Source: an uncultured Prevotellaceae bacterium (lineage in GTDB: Bacteria > Bacteroidota > Bacteroidia > Bacteroidales > Bacteroidaceae). From it: a stretch of 17,954 bases of DNA. The translations under genes were made by a program, and so were the position numbers. Below, piece after piece: positions 6,803-13,993 of this stretch (position 1 is its first letter; each line of letters opens with the position of its first letter). The notes under the pieces were generated by a model. It searched no databases and had not been told where the DNA came from. It saw only the letters and a list, made by a program, of their open reading frames with translations. The stretch is from NCBI GenBank assembly GCA_902775075.1, contig CACYKX010000035.1, positions 1 through 17,954 on the forward strand, written 5' to 3'.

Positions 6803-7444
6803 ATGAGAGTACTCGAATATATACATCGTCCAAACAAAACGGAGGTAGGAGTAGGTACAAATACGAACGACTCCTATCTAAAGCTGGCTCCTGCTATTGA
6901 GACTTCTCCCATATTTACAATGAATACTGAGGAGTTTTTTTATAACGCGGAATATCACAGAAATTGTCTTTTTAAAGCTGTCAAATATACAAGTGGCGGC
7001 AAAGAATACCGTCTGACGAAGCTGGGAGCCGTCAAATCCTCCATAAAAATTGAATGTGGAGATGAAATGATATTTAGGCGAATTGAAACTGGAGAAGAAA
7101 CTATTAAACAGTTAGACGTCATTCATTACAATAAAACGATGGCATATTCGTCTTCAAAAGGTAAATACACACTAGTTTATCCAGAAAGGCTGCCAAACTG
7201 GAATGTAGAAGGTACTTCTTTTTATGCTATCTTTAAAGGTACGCAATGTGAAATTGTTATCTCTTTTCTTGAAAATAGGCACAAGAGGAGTGATTCACCT
7301 GACGAGACAGCACTATATAGTATTACAATAGGTGAAAATATTTTCAATGGAAGTACCTTATATATTAACTTGGAAGGCTCCATGCCTATATTGGAAGAGA
7401 AAAGCAAGTGGCAGCTCAATGAATTTAAAATCGATACAAAATGA
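6803..7444 (+). CDS. Uncharacterised restriction-associated protein (213 residues)
   Basis: I do not recognise this family. The 213-residue product has no signal peptide, membrane segment or nucleotide-binding motif. It reads as mostly beta-strand with aromatic and charged loops (FFYNAEYHRNCLFKAVKYTS, LTKLGAVKSSIKIECGDEMI, NWNVEGTSFYAIFKG). That composition would suit a barrel-type DNA-recognition fold such as the B3-like domain of EcoRII, but I see no diagnostic motif. It lies two bases after the second methylase, and its stop overlaps the next start by ATGA, so it is a fixed part of the restriction module. BsuMI also carries an extra small component beside its AAA+ and nuclease subunits. 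A role in site recognition for the restriction complex is inference from position only. Confidence 0.75.
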   Translation: MRVLEYIHRPNKTEVGVGTNTNDSYLKLAPAIETSPIFTMNTEEFFYNAEYHRNCLFKAVKYTSGGKEYRLTKLGAVKSSIKIECGDEMIFRRIETGEETIKQLDVIHYNKTMAYSSSKGKYTLVYPERLPNWNVEGTSFYAIFKGTQCEIVISFLENRHKRSDSPDETALYSITIGENIFNGSTLYINLEGSMPILEEKSKWQLNEFKIDTK

Positions 7445-9000
7445 AATACTATATTTACAAGATGTCAGGTTCTTCACTAGCCTTGACTTATACTAAGGCG
7501 GGTGCAGATTGCCTATGTAATATCAAAAAGGAAGACGGGGAAAGTTTCCCTAGTTATGATATCGATGATATAATCATCATATATCTAACTAAGCCCACTG
7601 ATTCCTGCACAATTGTATTAGAATCCGAAGGCAGCAATTCATTTAGAAAAATCTTGGAGGTCTTTCCGGGAGCCATGCTTAAAGATATGCCAAAGGATAT
7701 ACAAGAAAGGATAATATCGGATGAAAAGAGTACATGGGAGATTTCTGAGGATCAGTATAAAAAGGTCATATCTCTCATGATAAGTTCCATAGGGCTCCTT
7801 CCTAAAGTACGACAAGAACAAGTAGATCGTAATTCTATACAAAAAATCTACTACGGTGCCCCCGGCACTGGCAAGTCTCACGCTATCAACACGCTTACAT
7901 CGACAAAGTCCGTCATCCGTACCACATTTCACCCAGATAGTGATTACTCAACCTTTGTGGGTGCCTATAAACCGACTACGGAGGAGCAGACGAGATATAA
8001 TGATTCCGGAGTGCCTGTCACCTATCATGACGGAGACCATAAGGGTGAGCCCATTAAGGATAAGGTTATTGTATATGATTTTGTGGAGCAGGCCTTCCTC
8101 AAAGCTTATGAGGAAGCATGGAAGAAGTTCTTCGCCAATCCGGATGCACCTGAGGATGAGTACCTTGTTATTGAGGAAATCAACCGAGGTAACTGTGCGC
8201 AGATATTTGGCGACTTATTCCAGTTGCTTGACCGTAACCAATATGGGTATTCTGAATACCCGATTACTGCGGATAATGACATCAGCAAGCACTTGAAAGA
8301 AGTCTTCGCAAAGGCACAACTCCATTTGGACGACCACGATGTAATCAACCGGATGTATAATCGTGGCGACGGTGATGTAGCGCAGAAAGTTCTGGATGGC
8401 GACATCCTCTTGCTGCCCAAGAACCTCTACATCTGGGCAACGATGAACACCAGTGACCAGAGTCTGTTCCCGATAGACTCAGCGTTCAAACGCCGATGGG
8501 ACTGGAAGTACCAGCCTATTACGAGAGGTATGGACGCTGCTGGTCATGACTTGAACTGGCGGCTGGAGATTGATACCGACCATCAATATGACTGGTGGTC
8601 AGTAATCAGCAACATCAATTCAAAGATTATCGGCAAGCTCACCAAGTCGGAGGATAAGAAGCTCGGATATTTCTTCTGCAAGGCAAGCAATGGTGTCATC
8701 GACAAAGACATCTTCGTTGAAAAGGTATTGTTCTATCTTTGGAACGAGATTTTGAAAGACTTCGAGCCAAGCCAGGACTTTCTGAAAGACGAGACCTTGA
8801 AGGGAGAAAATGACGGCTACCTCAGCTACGACCTCTTCTATGACACGACGAGCGGAAAAGCCAAGATCATCGGTGACAGAGTGAACCACCTGCTTGCCAA
8901 TCTTAAAGTAGAGCCATGGGAAGACAAGGCCGATAAGAATGACCATACGGAGCAAACAATAGAAGACACTGACAGCGCACAGGAGAATATTTCAGAGTAA
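7441..9000 (+). CDS. McrB-like AAA+ ATPase of a LlaJI/BsuMI-type restriction system
   Basis: This is a 519-residue protein. Residues 1-125 are a distinct N-terminal region with no known motif. The AAA+ module follows: Walker A GAPGTGKS at 139-146, Walker B LVIEEINRGN at 242-251, then MNTSDQSLFPIDSAFKRRWD from 335, the McrB-clade sensor and arginine-finger block (MNTADRS in classical McrB). McrB-type motors hydrolyse nucleotide, often GTP, to move along DNA and activate a partner nuclease. The partner is the next gene, five bases downstream. The Walker B carries Glu-Glu rather than Asp-Glu, a change worth noting. Base composition shifts near 7850, right at the Walker A: 21 of 60 bases are G or C in 7441-7500 against 32 of 60 in 8401-8460. 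This suggests that the N-terminal part and the motor have different histories. Confidence 0.9.
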   Translation: MKYYIYKMSGSSLALTYTKAGADCLCNIKKEDGESFPSYDIDDIIIIYLTKPTDSCTIVLESEGSNSFRKILEVFPGAMLKDMPKDIQERIISDEKSTWEISEDQYKKVISLMISSIGLLPKVRQEQVDRNSIQKIYYGAPGTGKSHAINTLTSTKSVIRTTFHPDSDYSTFVGAYKPTTEEQTRYNDSGVPVTYHDGDHKGEPIKDKVIVYDFVEQAFLKAYEEAWKKFFANPDAPEDEYLVIEEINRGNCAQIFGDLFQLLDRNQYGYSEYPITADNDISKHLKEVFAKAQLHLDDHDVINRMYNRGDGDVAQKVLDGDILLLPKNLYIWATMNTSDQSLFPIDSAFKRRWDWKYQPITRGMDAAGHDLNWRLEIDTDHQYDWWSVISNINSKIIGKLTKSEDKKLGYFFCKASNGVIDKDIFVEKVLFYLWNEILKDFEPSQDFLKDETLKGENDGYLSYDLFYDTTSGKAKIIGDRVNHLLANLKVEPWEDKADKNDHTEQTIEDTDSAQENISE

Positions 9001-9005
9001 GGCCG

Positions 9006-11150
9006 ATGAAGCTCATCATAGAGGAACATCCATACGAGAAGAAATACGTACATGACATTCTGAGCGAGATTGACGCTTTGGGGAATGCCGATGGTTACGT
9101 AAGCATCAACTACGTGGGCTATTTCTATAGCCACGCAGTTCGGGATTGTGTGTTCATTCTTCCCAAGGTGTTACTGGAAGATGTCGGCAACGAAGAACGT
9201 GTTTTCGGCAAGTACAAGCCGGAGAAAATCATCGACCTAGAAAAAGAAGGCAATCCCATGACGGATGAAGAAAAGAACTTCATCTATGAGTTTGCCGTGT
9301 GGATATATCGGGCTATTACCGTGTACCACAATGACAAGAACACCGATTCTTCCATTGTCTATCACCAGACGATATTGGAGGTTAACAAAGGCCAGCGGCA
9401 TCTGAGCAACACTTTTCTTGACATCATCTTGTCGCTCATTGACTTCAACCGGGAGAACCAAAACTTCTTCTTCTATATTCTGAGGAACATACATTCGGGA
9501 CTGAACAAAATCAACTGGACGCGTACCATTGCCCACTCAACGGCTATCGTCCAAAAGAATGTGCCCATCTATATCAACCCCGTCAACAAGAAACGGCAGA
9601 TTAACTTCGACGAGGAATTGCTCATCATCTTCTTCTCCATACTGAACTACATCAATGGTCATTATGGATTTGACACACCCATCAATTGCAACTTTCCACT
9701 CATAACTGGTGAAAAGTTCAAGGCCTATCTTAACGGACTCGGAGTCATACGTCTCCGGCAGATTAAATACAAGTATTTCTCTGACAAGTCATTGTATCTT
9801 TGGGAACTTTGCTTTGCGTTCTTCGACAGAGCGAAGAAGGTCGTCGTGGAGACAGGGCAGAAAGACTACCTGTTGGTCAAGAACTTCAACATCGTTTTTG
9901 AAGCAATGATTGACGAACTGGTCGGCGAGCCGCGTGACACGATACCGAGCGGACTGAAAGACCAGGACGACGGCAAGCGCATCGACCACCTTTATTCGTA
10001 TAAGGGTCTGATGAACTATGACGAGGACAAGCCCGTCTATTATATCGGCGACTCGAAGTATTACAAGCGCAACAACCCTGTCGGCAAGAATTCTGTGTAC
10101 AAGCAGTTTACCTACGCCCGCAATGTCATACAGTGGAACCTGAACTTGTTCATGAGTGATGCCGAGGACGAAGATATAGCCAACGACAAGAAGAACTTTG
10201 GCCATATAGCTAAGCTGCGTGATGACGAGACAGAAGGATACAACATCATCCCCAATTTCTTCATCAGTGCTACGATGGCCAAAGACCTGAACTATTCCTG
10301 GGATGGCATAGACAGAACAGAGAAGAGGCGTGACCGTTTCACGTCGAGCCAGTTTCAGAATAGACTCTTCGACCGTGACACCTTGTTGGTATGCCATTAC
10401 GACGTTAACTTCCTCTACGTTCTTGCCCTCTACGCAAAGGATGACTCCTCGGAGAAAAGGGCGTGGAAAGAAAAAGTACGCAAGCTCTTCCGAGAGGAGA
10501 TACAGAATGTGCTGAAGGAAAAATATACTTTCTACGCAATGGAGGCTCATCCACATATCGACGGTCATAAGTATCTGTCCGAGCACTTCCAGAATCTTCT
10601 CGGGAAGGTCTATAAGCCATTCGATGCGCACAGCACAATCTTGTCTTTGGCTTTAGATTCAGACGAGAAGTTCAAGCAGGAGAACTCCATGTTGGTAGAA
10701 CAACTGAAAGAGTACTTCTATGTAGAAGAATGTCCCCTTGGCAGTGACCCCGTTGCCGCCATTGAGACGGCAAAAATGAAAAATCCGGCTGCTAAGGTGA
10801 TGACGGCCGATGCTGACCAAGAGAATATCCTTATCATTAAGGCGAAGGATAAACCGGAAGCACGGCGATTTATGGTTGGTTTTGACAAAGGAGATTACGA
10901 GTTGCTGAATCCGCCCACTCTCGATTTGTTCAAGATAAAATATGTAATGCCCATCTTCAACGAGGGTGTCAGAGACTACTACGAAGTCGGAGGCAGCAGC
11001 TTTGAAATCAAGGACAACCAGCCAGCCATCGTCTTCCACTTCATCGCAAAGCATACCATCGGCAGTTTCCATCCGCTACCCAACAACAGGCTGGAAGAGT
11101 ACTCTGTCATGTCGCTGAGCGAAGTTATGGACTACATACAAGAGTATTAA
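9006..11150 (+). CDS. LlaJI-type restriction endonuclease (PD-(D/E)XK) partner of the McrB-like motor
   Basis: The 714-residue product has a PD-(D/E)XK nuclease core in its middle: E299 in the NIVFEAMIDEL helix, D327 in the KRIDHLYSY strand, and D349-S-K351 in YYIGDSKYYKRN, the spacing expected for metal-dependent cleavage. Residues 1-290 are a helical N-terminal region of the kind found in LlaJI/McrC-like nucleases, probably docking on the AAA+ ring. Residues about 355-580 extend the core. The last 130 residues include a beta-rich segment (IKYVMPIFNEGVRDYYEVGG) that could be a PUA-like or ASCH-like DNA-reading domain. I believe this is longer than the classical LlaJI nuclease subunit. The gene follows its motor by five bases. 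With the two methylases it would cut DNA lacking the host methylation pattern. Confidence 0.85.
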   Translation: MKLIIEEHPYEKKYVHDILSEIDALGNADGYVSINYVGYFYSHAVRDCVFILPKVLLEDVGNEERVFGKYKPEKIIDLEKEGNPMTDEEKNFIYEFAVWIYRAITVYHNDKNTDSSIVYHQTILEVNKGQRHLSNTFLDIILSLIDFNRENQNFFFYILRNIHSGLNKINWTRTIAHSTAIVQKNVPIYINPVNKKRQINFDEELLIIFFSILNYINGHYGFDTPINCNFPLITGEKFKAYLNGLGVIRLRQIKYKYFSDKSLYLWELCFAFFDRAKKVVVETGQKDYLLVKNFNIVFEAMIDELVGEPRDTIPSGLKDQDDGKRIDHLYSYKGLMNYDEDKPVYYIGDSKYYKRNNPVGKNSVYKQFTYARNVIQWNLNLFMSDAEDEDIANDKKNFGHIAKLRDDETEGYNIIPNFFISATMAKDLNYSWDGIDRTEKRRDRFTSSQFQNRLFDRDTLLVCHYDVNFLYVLALYAKDDSSEKRAWKEKVRKLFREEIQNVLKEKYTFYAMEAHPHIDGHKYLSEHFQNLLGKVYKPFDAHSTILSLALDSDEKFKQENSMLVEQLKEYFYVEECPLGSDPVAAIETAKMKNPAAKVMTADADQENILIIKAKDKPEARRFMVGFDKGDYELLNPPTLDLFKIKYVMPIFNEGVRDYYEVGGSSFEIKDNQPAIVFHFIAKHTIGSFHPLPNNRLEEYSVMSLSEVMDYIQEY

Positions 11151-11182
11151 TTTAATCATACGTAAGAAGAAAGGAATAATAT

Positions 11183-12697
11183 ATGACACGTCACGAACTC
11201 TACAAGACTTTTCAGCGTGTATTTCCTATTGACAAGCTGAAGGACATGAAGTTGGAGGAATACACAAATGTCAACGACAAGAATACATTTTGTTATTGGG
11301 TAGAGTCCAGGACAGAAGACTTGGGATCTATCTGGGGTGGTGCCGCATACAAATTTGGCATATTCAAATTTGATGTTGTTCCAGAGAAGGAAAACGGCAA
11401 ATACAAACATGATGATAAGTATTCGTGGAAATCGAATTTGGGGAATACTGCGGAGGAAGCATACGCAAAAGTATTAGGCGCAATCTGTAATATAGCCAAT
11501 TATTCCAAGAATGGCGACTACGACAAGATAGATGCACTAAAAGATATAGTATGGCCGAGCTTTAAGTGGAAAGTCGCATTTCTCTATTCGGACGAAAAAT
11601 TATTGCCTATATATAATCGAGAAAAATTTCTTGAACCTTTATCCAAACATTTTGGAATGAAGGACTTTCGGAAGAAATCGGATTATGAACTTATTAATTC
11701 CATTTTAAGCCATAAAGGTGATAAGGACATATACGACTTCTCTGATAATCTATTGGAAATTGTAAAGGGGAAGGGCACTTCTAAAAACGATATAAATGAA
11801 GTTTCAGAAGACGTTGACGTTAAGAATTATGATTTTGATGCAGATCCGGACAAGCCTTTCATTGACAAAGACGAGTTCCTGCATATTGTAGAACTGCTCA
11901 AGCGGTTCAAGAACATCATTCTTCAAGGTGCTCCGGGTGTGGGAAAGACTTTCCTTGCAAGGAAGGTAGCCTATCAGATGATGGGTGAGCAAAACGACGC
12001 GAATATTGCCATGGTGCAGTTCCACCAGAGCTATAGCTATGAGGACTTCATCCAGGGTATACGTCCGGCAAAGGACGGATTCGAGGTGAAAAACGGCATC
12101 TTCTATGAGTTCTGCCAAAAGGCCTTGGCAGCACCAAAAGAGAAGTTCTTCTTTATCATCGACGAGATCAACCGCGGCAACATCAGTAAGATATTCGGTG
12201 AGTTGATGATGCTCATAGAGCCTGACAAGCGAAAGAGCAAGTATGCCATCTCGCTCACGTACAGCGAAAGCAGCGACGACACGTTCTATGTACCGGAAAA
12301 TGTATATATCATTGGCTGCATGAATACCGCCGACCGTTCACTGGCACAGCTGGACTATGCGCTGCGCCGCCGCTTCTCGTTTTATACCTTGGTGCCTGAG
12401 TTCAATCAAGCCTTCAAGGACTTCCTCGCCGAGCATGGACTGCATAAGGAGTTCATCAACACGATATGCCTGCGGCTCAACAAGGTGAATGACCTGATAG
12501 CCAGTGAGGAACTATTAGGGCCAGGCAAGATGATTGGCCACAGCTATTTCACGGATGTGGCCAATATCGCTGATGCTGACAAGTGGTGGCAGGACACGCT
12601 CGACTATCAAGTGTTGCCCTACCTCAGAGACGTTTGCTTTGACGATGAAGGGCTATACCGTCAGATAGAACGCATATTGACAGGTAAAGAAGAGTAA
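11183..12697 (+). CDS. mcrB: McrB-like AAA+ GTPase of a modification-dependent restriction pair
   Basis: This 504-residue protein has the classical McrB motor: Walker A GAPGVGKT at 249-256, Walker B FFFIIDEINRGNISKIFGEL with D327/E328, and the McrB signature MNTADRSLAQLDYALRRRF from 380. Residues 1-225 are the specificity region that in McrB relatives reads modified cytosine. Here it begins TRHELYKTFQRVFPIDKLKD and has a tryptophan-containing helical block (WKVAFLYSDEKLLPIYNREK) that I cannot place in the DUF3578, EVE or YTH groups. AAAGGA at 11170-11175 is a plausible ribosome-binding site. The gene is 32 bases after the LlaJI-type nuclease and one base before mcrC. Composition rises from AT-rich (19 of 60 G+C in 11701-11760) to 32 of 60 in 12361-12420 near the start of the AAA+ domain. 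Confidence 0.92.
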   Translation: MTRHELYKTFQRVFPIDKLKDMKLEEYTNVNDKNTFCYWVESRTEDLGSIWGGAAYKFGIFKFDVVPEKENGKYKHDDKYSWKSNLGNTAEEAYAKVLGAICNIANYSKNGDYDKIDALKDIVWPSFKWKVAFLYSDEKLLPIYNREKFLEPLSKHFGMKDFRKKSDYELINSILSHKGDKDIYDFSDNLLEIVKGKGTSKNDINEVSEDVDVKNYDFDADPDKPFIDKDEFLHIVELLKRFKNIILQGAPGVGKTFLARKVAYQMMGEQNDANIAMVQFHQSYSYEDFIQGIRPAKDGFEVKNGIFYEFCQKALAAPKEKFFFIIDEINRGNISKIFGELMMLIEPDKRKSKYAISLTYSESSDDTFYVPENVYIIGCMNTADRSLAQLDYALRRRFSFYTLVPEFNQAFKDFLAEHGLHKEFINTICLRLNKVNDLIASEELLGPGKMIGHSYFTDVANIADADKWWQDTLDYQVLPYLRDVCFDDEGLYRQIERILTGKEE

Positions 12698-12698
12698 C

Positions 12699-13775
12699 AT
12701 GGAGGGCATCCGCAAGTACATACCCATACAGAACCTCTACTATCTCCTTTGCTACGCATGGGATTTGGCAGAGCAGCGCGACAAGATAAAGGTTGACGCA
12801 GAACACTGCAATACCTATCCAGACTTGTTCGCCAAGCTGTTGGTGGCCGGATGCCAAAGGCTCTTCCGTTACGGAATCTACCATGAGTATGTCAACGTGG
12901 AAGAGGAGAGGTACGGTGTGAAAGGAAAGCTTAATGTCAGCAAGACGCTGAAGGCCAATCACTGGAGAGAAGGAAGGCTGCAATGCAACTATGACGAGTA
13001 TTCTCATGATGTGCTTATCAATCAGATTATCTATGCCACATTGAGACGGCTGATGAATTATGATGGTCTCGACGCAGCCAACCACAAGGCGGTCAAGACT
13101 GTGTATCTTCAATTCCCTCCAGTCTCTCTGATTCCGCTATCCAAGGAGGACTTTGGCAAAGTGACCATAACCCGTAACAATCGCTTTTATGGTCTGCTGG
13201 TACATATTTGCCAACTAATATTTGAGTCTCTGCTTCCCGATGAGCATACCAAGGGAAAATATCATTTCCTTGATTTCTCCAAGGACAGGCTCAATGCCAT
13301 CTTCGAGAAGTTCCTCTTCAACTTCTACAAGAAGGAGTGCCGGGATGAATATCCGACCGTTGACCGCTCGTACATTGATTTCCAAATGTCGCCCGCGGAT
13401 GAGAATACTATCAACCACCTGCCTACGATGATTACGGACGTAACGATGACCAACAAAAGAATGAAACGTAAAATCATCCTCGATGCCAAGTACTATATCC
13501 AGACGTTGGTCTCGCGCCCGGAAGAAGGCAGCAAGGAACATATCCGTCGTGAGCATATCTCTCAAATCATGAGCTACGTTCTCAACCAAGAGGACGACTC
13601 GCTACCATATACGCTCAGAACCAACGGCATTCTCGTATATCCAGAGGTCCAGAAGTCCATCTTCGATACTTACCGTTATCGCAACACTGACCACTACATC
13701 CGTGTTTGCACAGTGGACCTGAATGAGGAATGGAAGGAGATAGATAGAAGATTGAAAGAAATTATTAAATTTTAA
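12699..13775 (+). CDS. mcrC: McrC-like nuclease subunit
   Basis: The 358-residue protein opens with MEGIRKYIPIQNLYYLLCYA, the usual start of McrC proteins, and continues with a conserved VKGKLNVSKTL block followed by YDEYSHDVLINQIIYATLR. The C-terminal nuclease carries E203 (IFEKFLFNFY helix), D247 (MITDVTM) and D262-A-K264 (IILDAKYY), a complete PD-(D/E)XK set. McrC docks on the McrB ring, stimulates its GTPase and makes the double-strand cut between modified sites. Its start is one base after the mcrB stop. The stop is followed after six bases by a tiny gene, so the transcript probably continues into the small-protein block. Confidence 0.92.
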   Translation: MEGIRKYIPIQNLYYLLCYAWDLAEQRDKIKVDAEHCNTYPDLFAKLLVAGCQRLFRYGIYHEYVNVEEERYGVKGKLNVSKTLKANHWREGRLQCNYDEYSHDVLINQIIYATLRRLMNYDGLDAANHKAVKTVYLQFPPVSLIPLSKEDFGKVTITRNNRFYGLLVHICQLIFESLLPDEHTKGKYHFLDFSKDRLNAIFEKFLFNFYKKECRDEYPTVDRSYIDFQMSPADENTINHLPTMITDVTMTNKRMKRKIILDAKYYIQTLVSRPEEGSKEHIRREHISQIMSYVLNQEDDSLPYTLRTNGILVYPEVQKSIFDTYRYRNTDHYIRVCTVDLNEEWKEIDRRLKEIIKF

Positions 13776-13781
13776 TATACA

Positions 13782-13889
13782 ATGGTAGAAACAAAAACGA
13801 CATCAATTCCTCAACCTGATAGTTTACAACAAAGGGGAAAGGTAACTCCTACATCAGTGCCTCGACCAACAACACCCCCCAAAAAATAA
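13782..13889 (+). CDS. Mini-protein A (35 residues) with TPTSVPRPTTP tail
   Basis: ATG at 13782 opens a 35-residue frame six bases after the mcrC stop. The product is basic, rich in Pro and Thr, and has no signal peptide or membrane segment. Its tail, GKVTPTSVPRPTTPPKK, is nearly identical to that of the next mini-gene. Over the 17 shared sense codons beginning at the Gly, the two DNA copies differ by six synonymous codon changes and only two amino-acid changes (Val/Ile and Pro/Gln). This is the pattern of selection on a real peptide rather than a recent DNA duplication. The function is unknown. It could be an antitoxin-like or signalling peptide for the membrane protein downstream, or a flexible linker-like partner of McrBC. 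I know of no named family. Confidence 0.65.
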   Translation: MVETKTTSIPQPDSLQQRGKVTPTSVPRPTTPPKK

Positions 13890-13902
13890 TAAATTTATTA
13901 TT
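13885..13902. repeat. Perfect 18-bp AT palindrome between the mini-genes
   Basis: AATAATAAATTTATTATT reads the same on both strands and spans the stop of mini-gene A. It could be a weak hairpin or a protein site, but its pure A+T content makes chance occurrence more likely than for a mixed sequence. Confidence 0.4.
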
Positions 13903-13905
13903 GTT

Positions 13906-13989
13906 ATGACAAGCAAGAAATCAGAAAATCAAAGTGGAAAGATAACACCTACATCAGTACCCCGTCCAACTACACCACAAAAAAAATAA
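13906..13989 (+). CDS. Mini-protein B (27 residues) with TPTSVPRPTTP tail
   Basis: ATG at 13906 opens a 27-residue frame 16 bases after mini-gene A. It begins MTSKKSENQSGKIT and ends TPTSVPRPTTPQKK. The N-terminal part differs in length and sequence from mini-protein A, while the tail is conserved. It lies four bases before the start of the two-helix membrane protein, so it is almost certainly co-translated with it. The product is lysine-rich, probably disordered and cytoplasmic. It is too short for standard gene callers, and no function can be assigned. Confidence 0.65.
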   Translation: MTSKKSENQSGKITPTSVPRPTTPQKK

Positions 13990-13993
13990 TAGC

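Larger units (their letters stand above)
13836..13989 (+). repeat. Diverged 54-bp direct repeat (3' ends of the twin mini-genes)
   Basis: Bases 13836-13889 and 13936-13989 align without gaps over 54 bases with nine mismatches, most at codon third positions. Each copy ends with AAA AAA TAA followed by TA. The repeat is the shared coding tail of the two mini-genes. Confidence 0.8.

Noticed and set aside
7856..8296. Plus-strand open frame of 146 codons inside the first AAA+ gene
   Set aside because: It overlaps the Walker A and Walker B coding region in another phase and has a Ser/Arg/Leu-rich shadow composition.
9789..10631. Long minus-strand open frame of 280 codons
   Set aside because: It is the antisense shadow of the LlaJI-type nuclease gene. 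It is rich in Val, Leu and Ile with no domain and no promoter or ribosome-binding signal.
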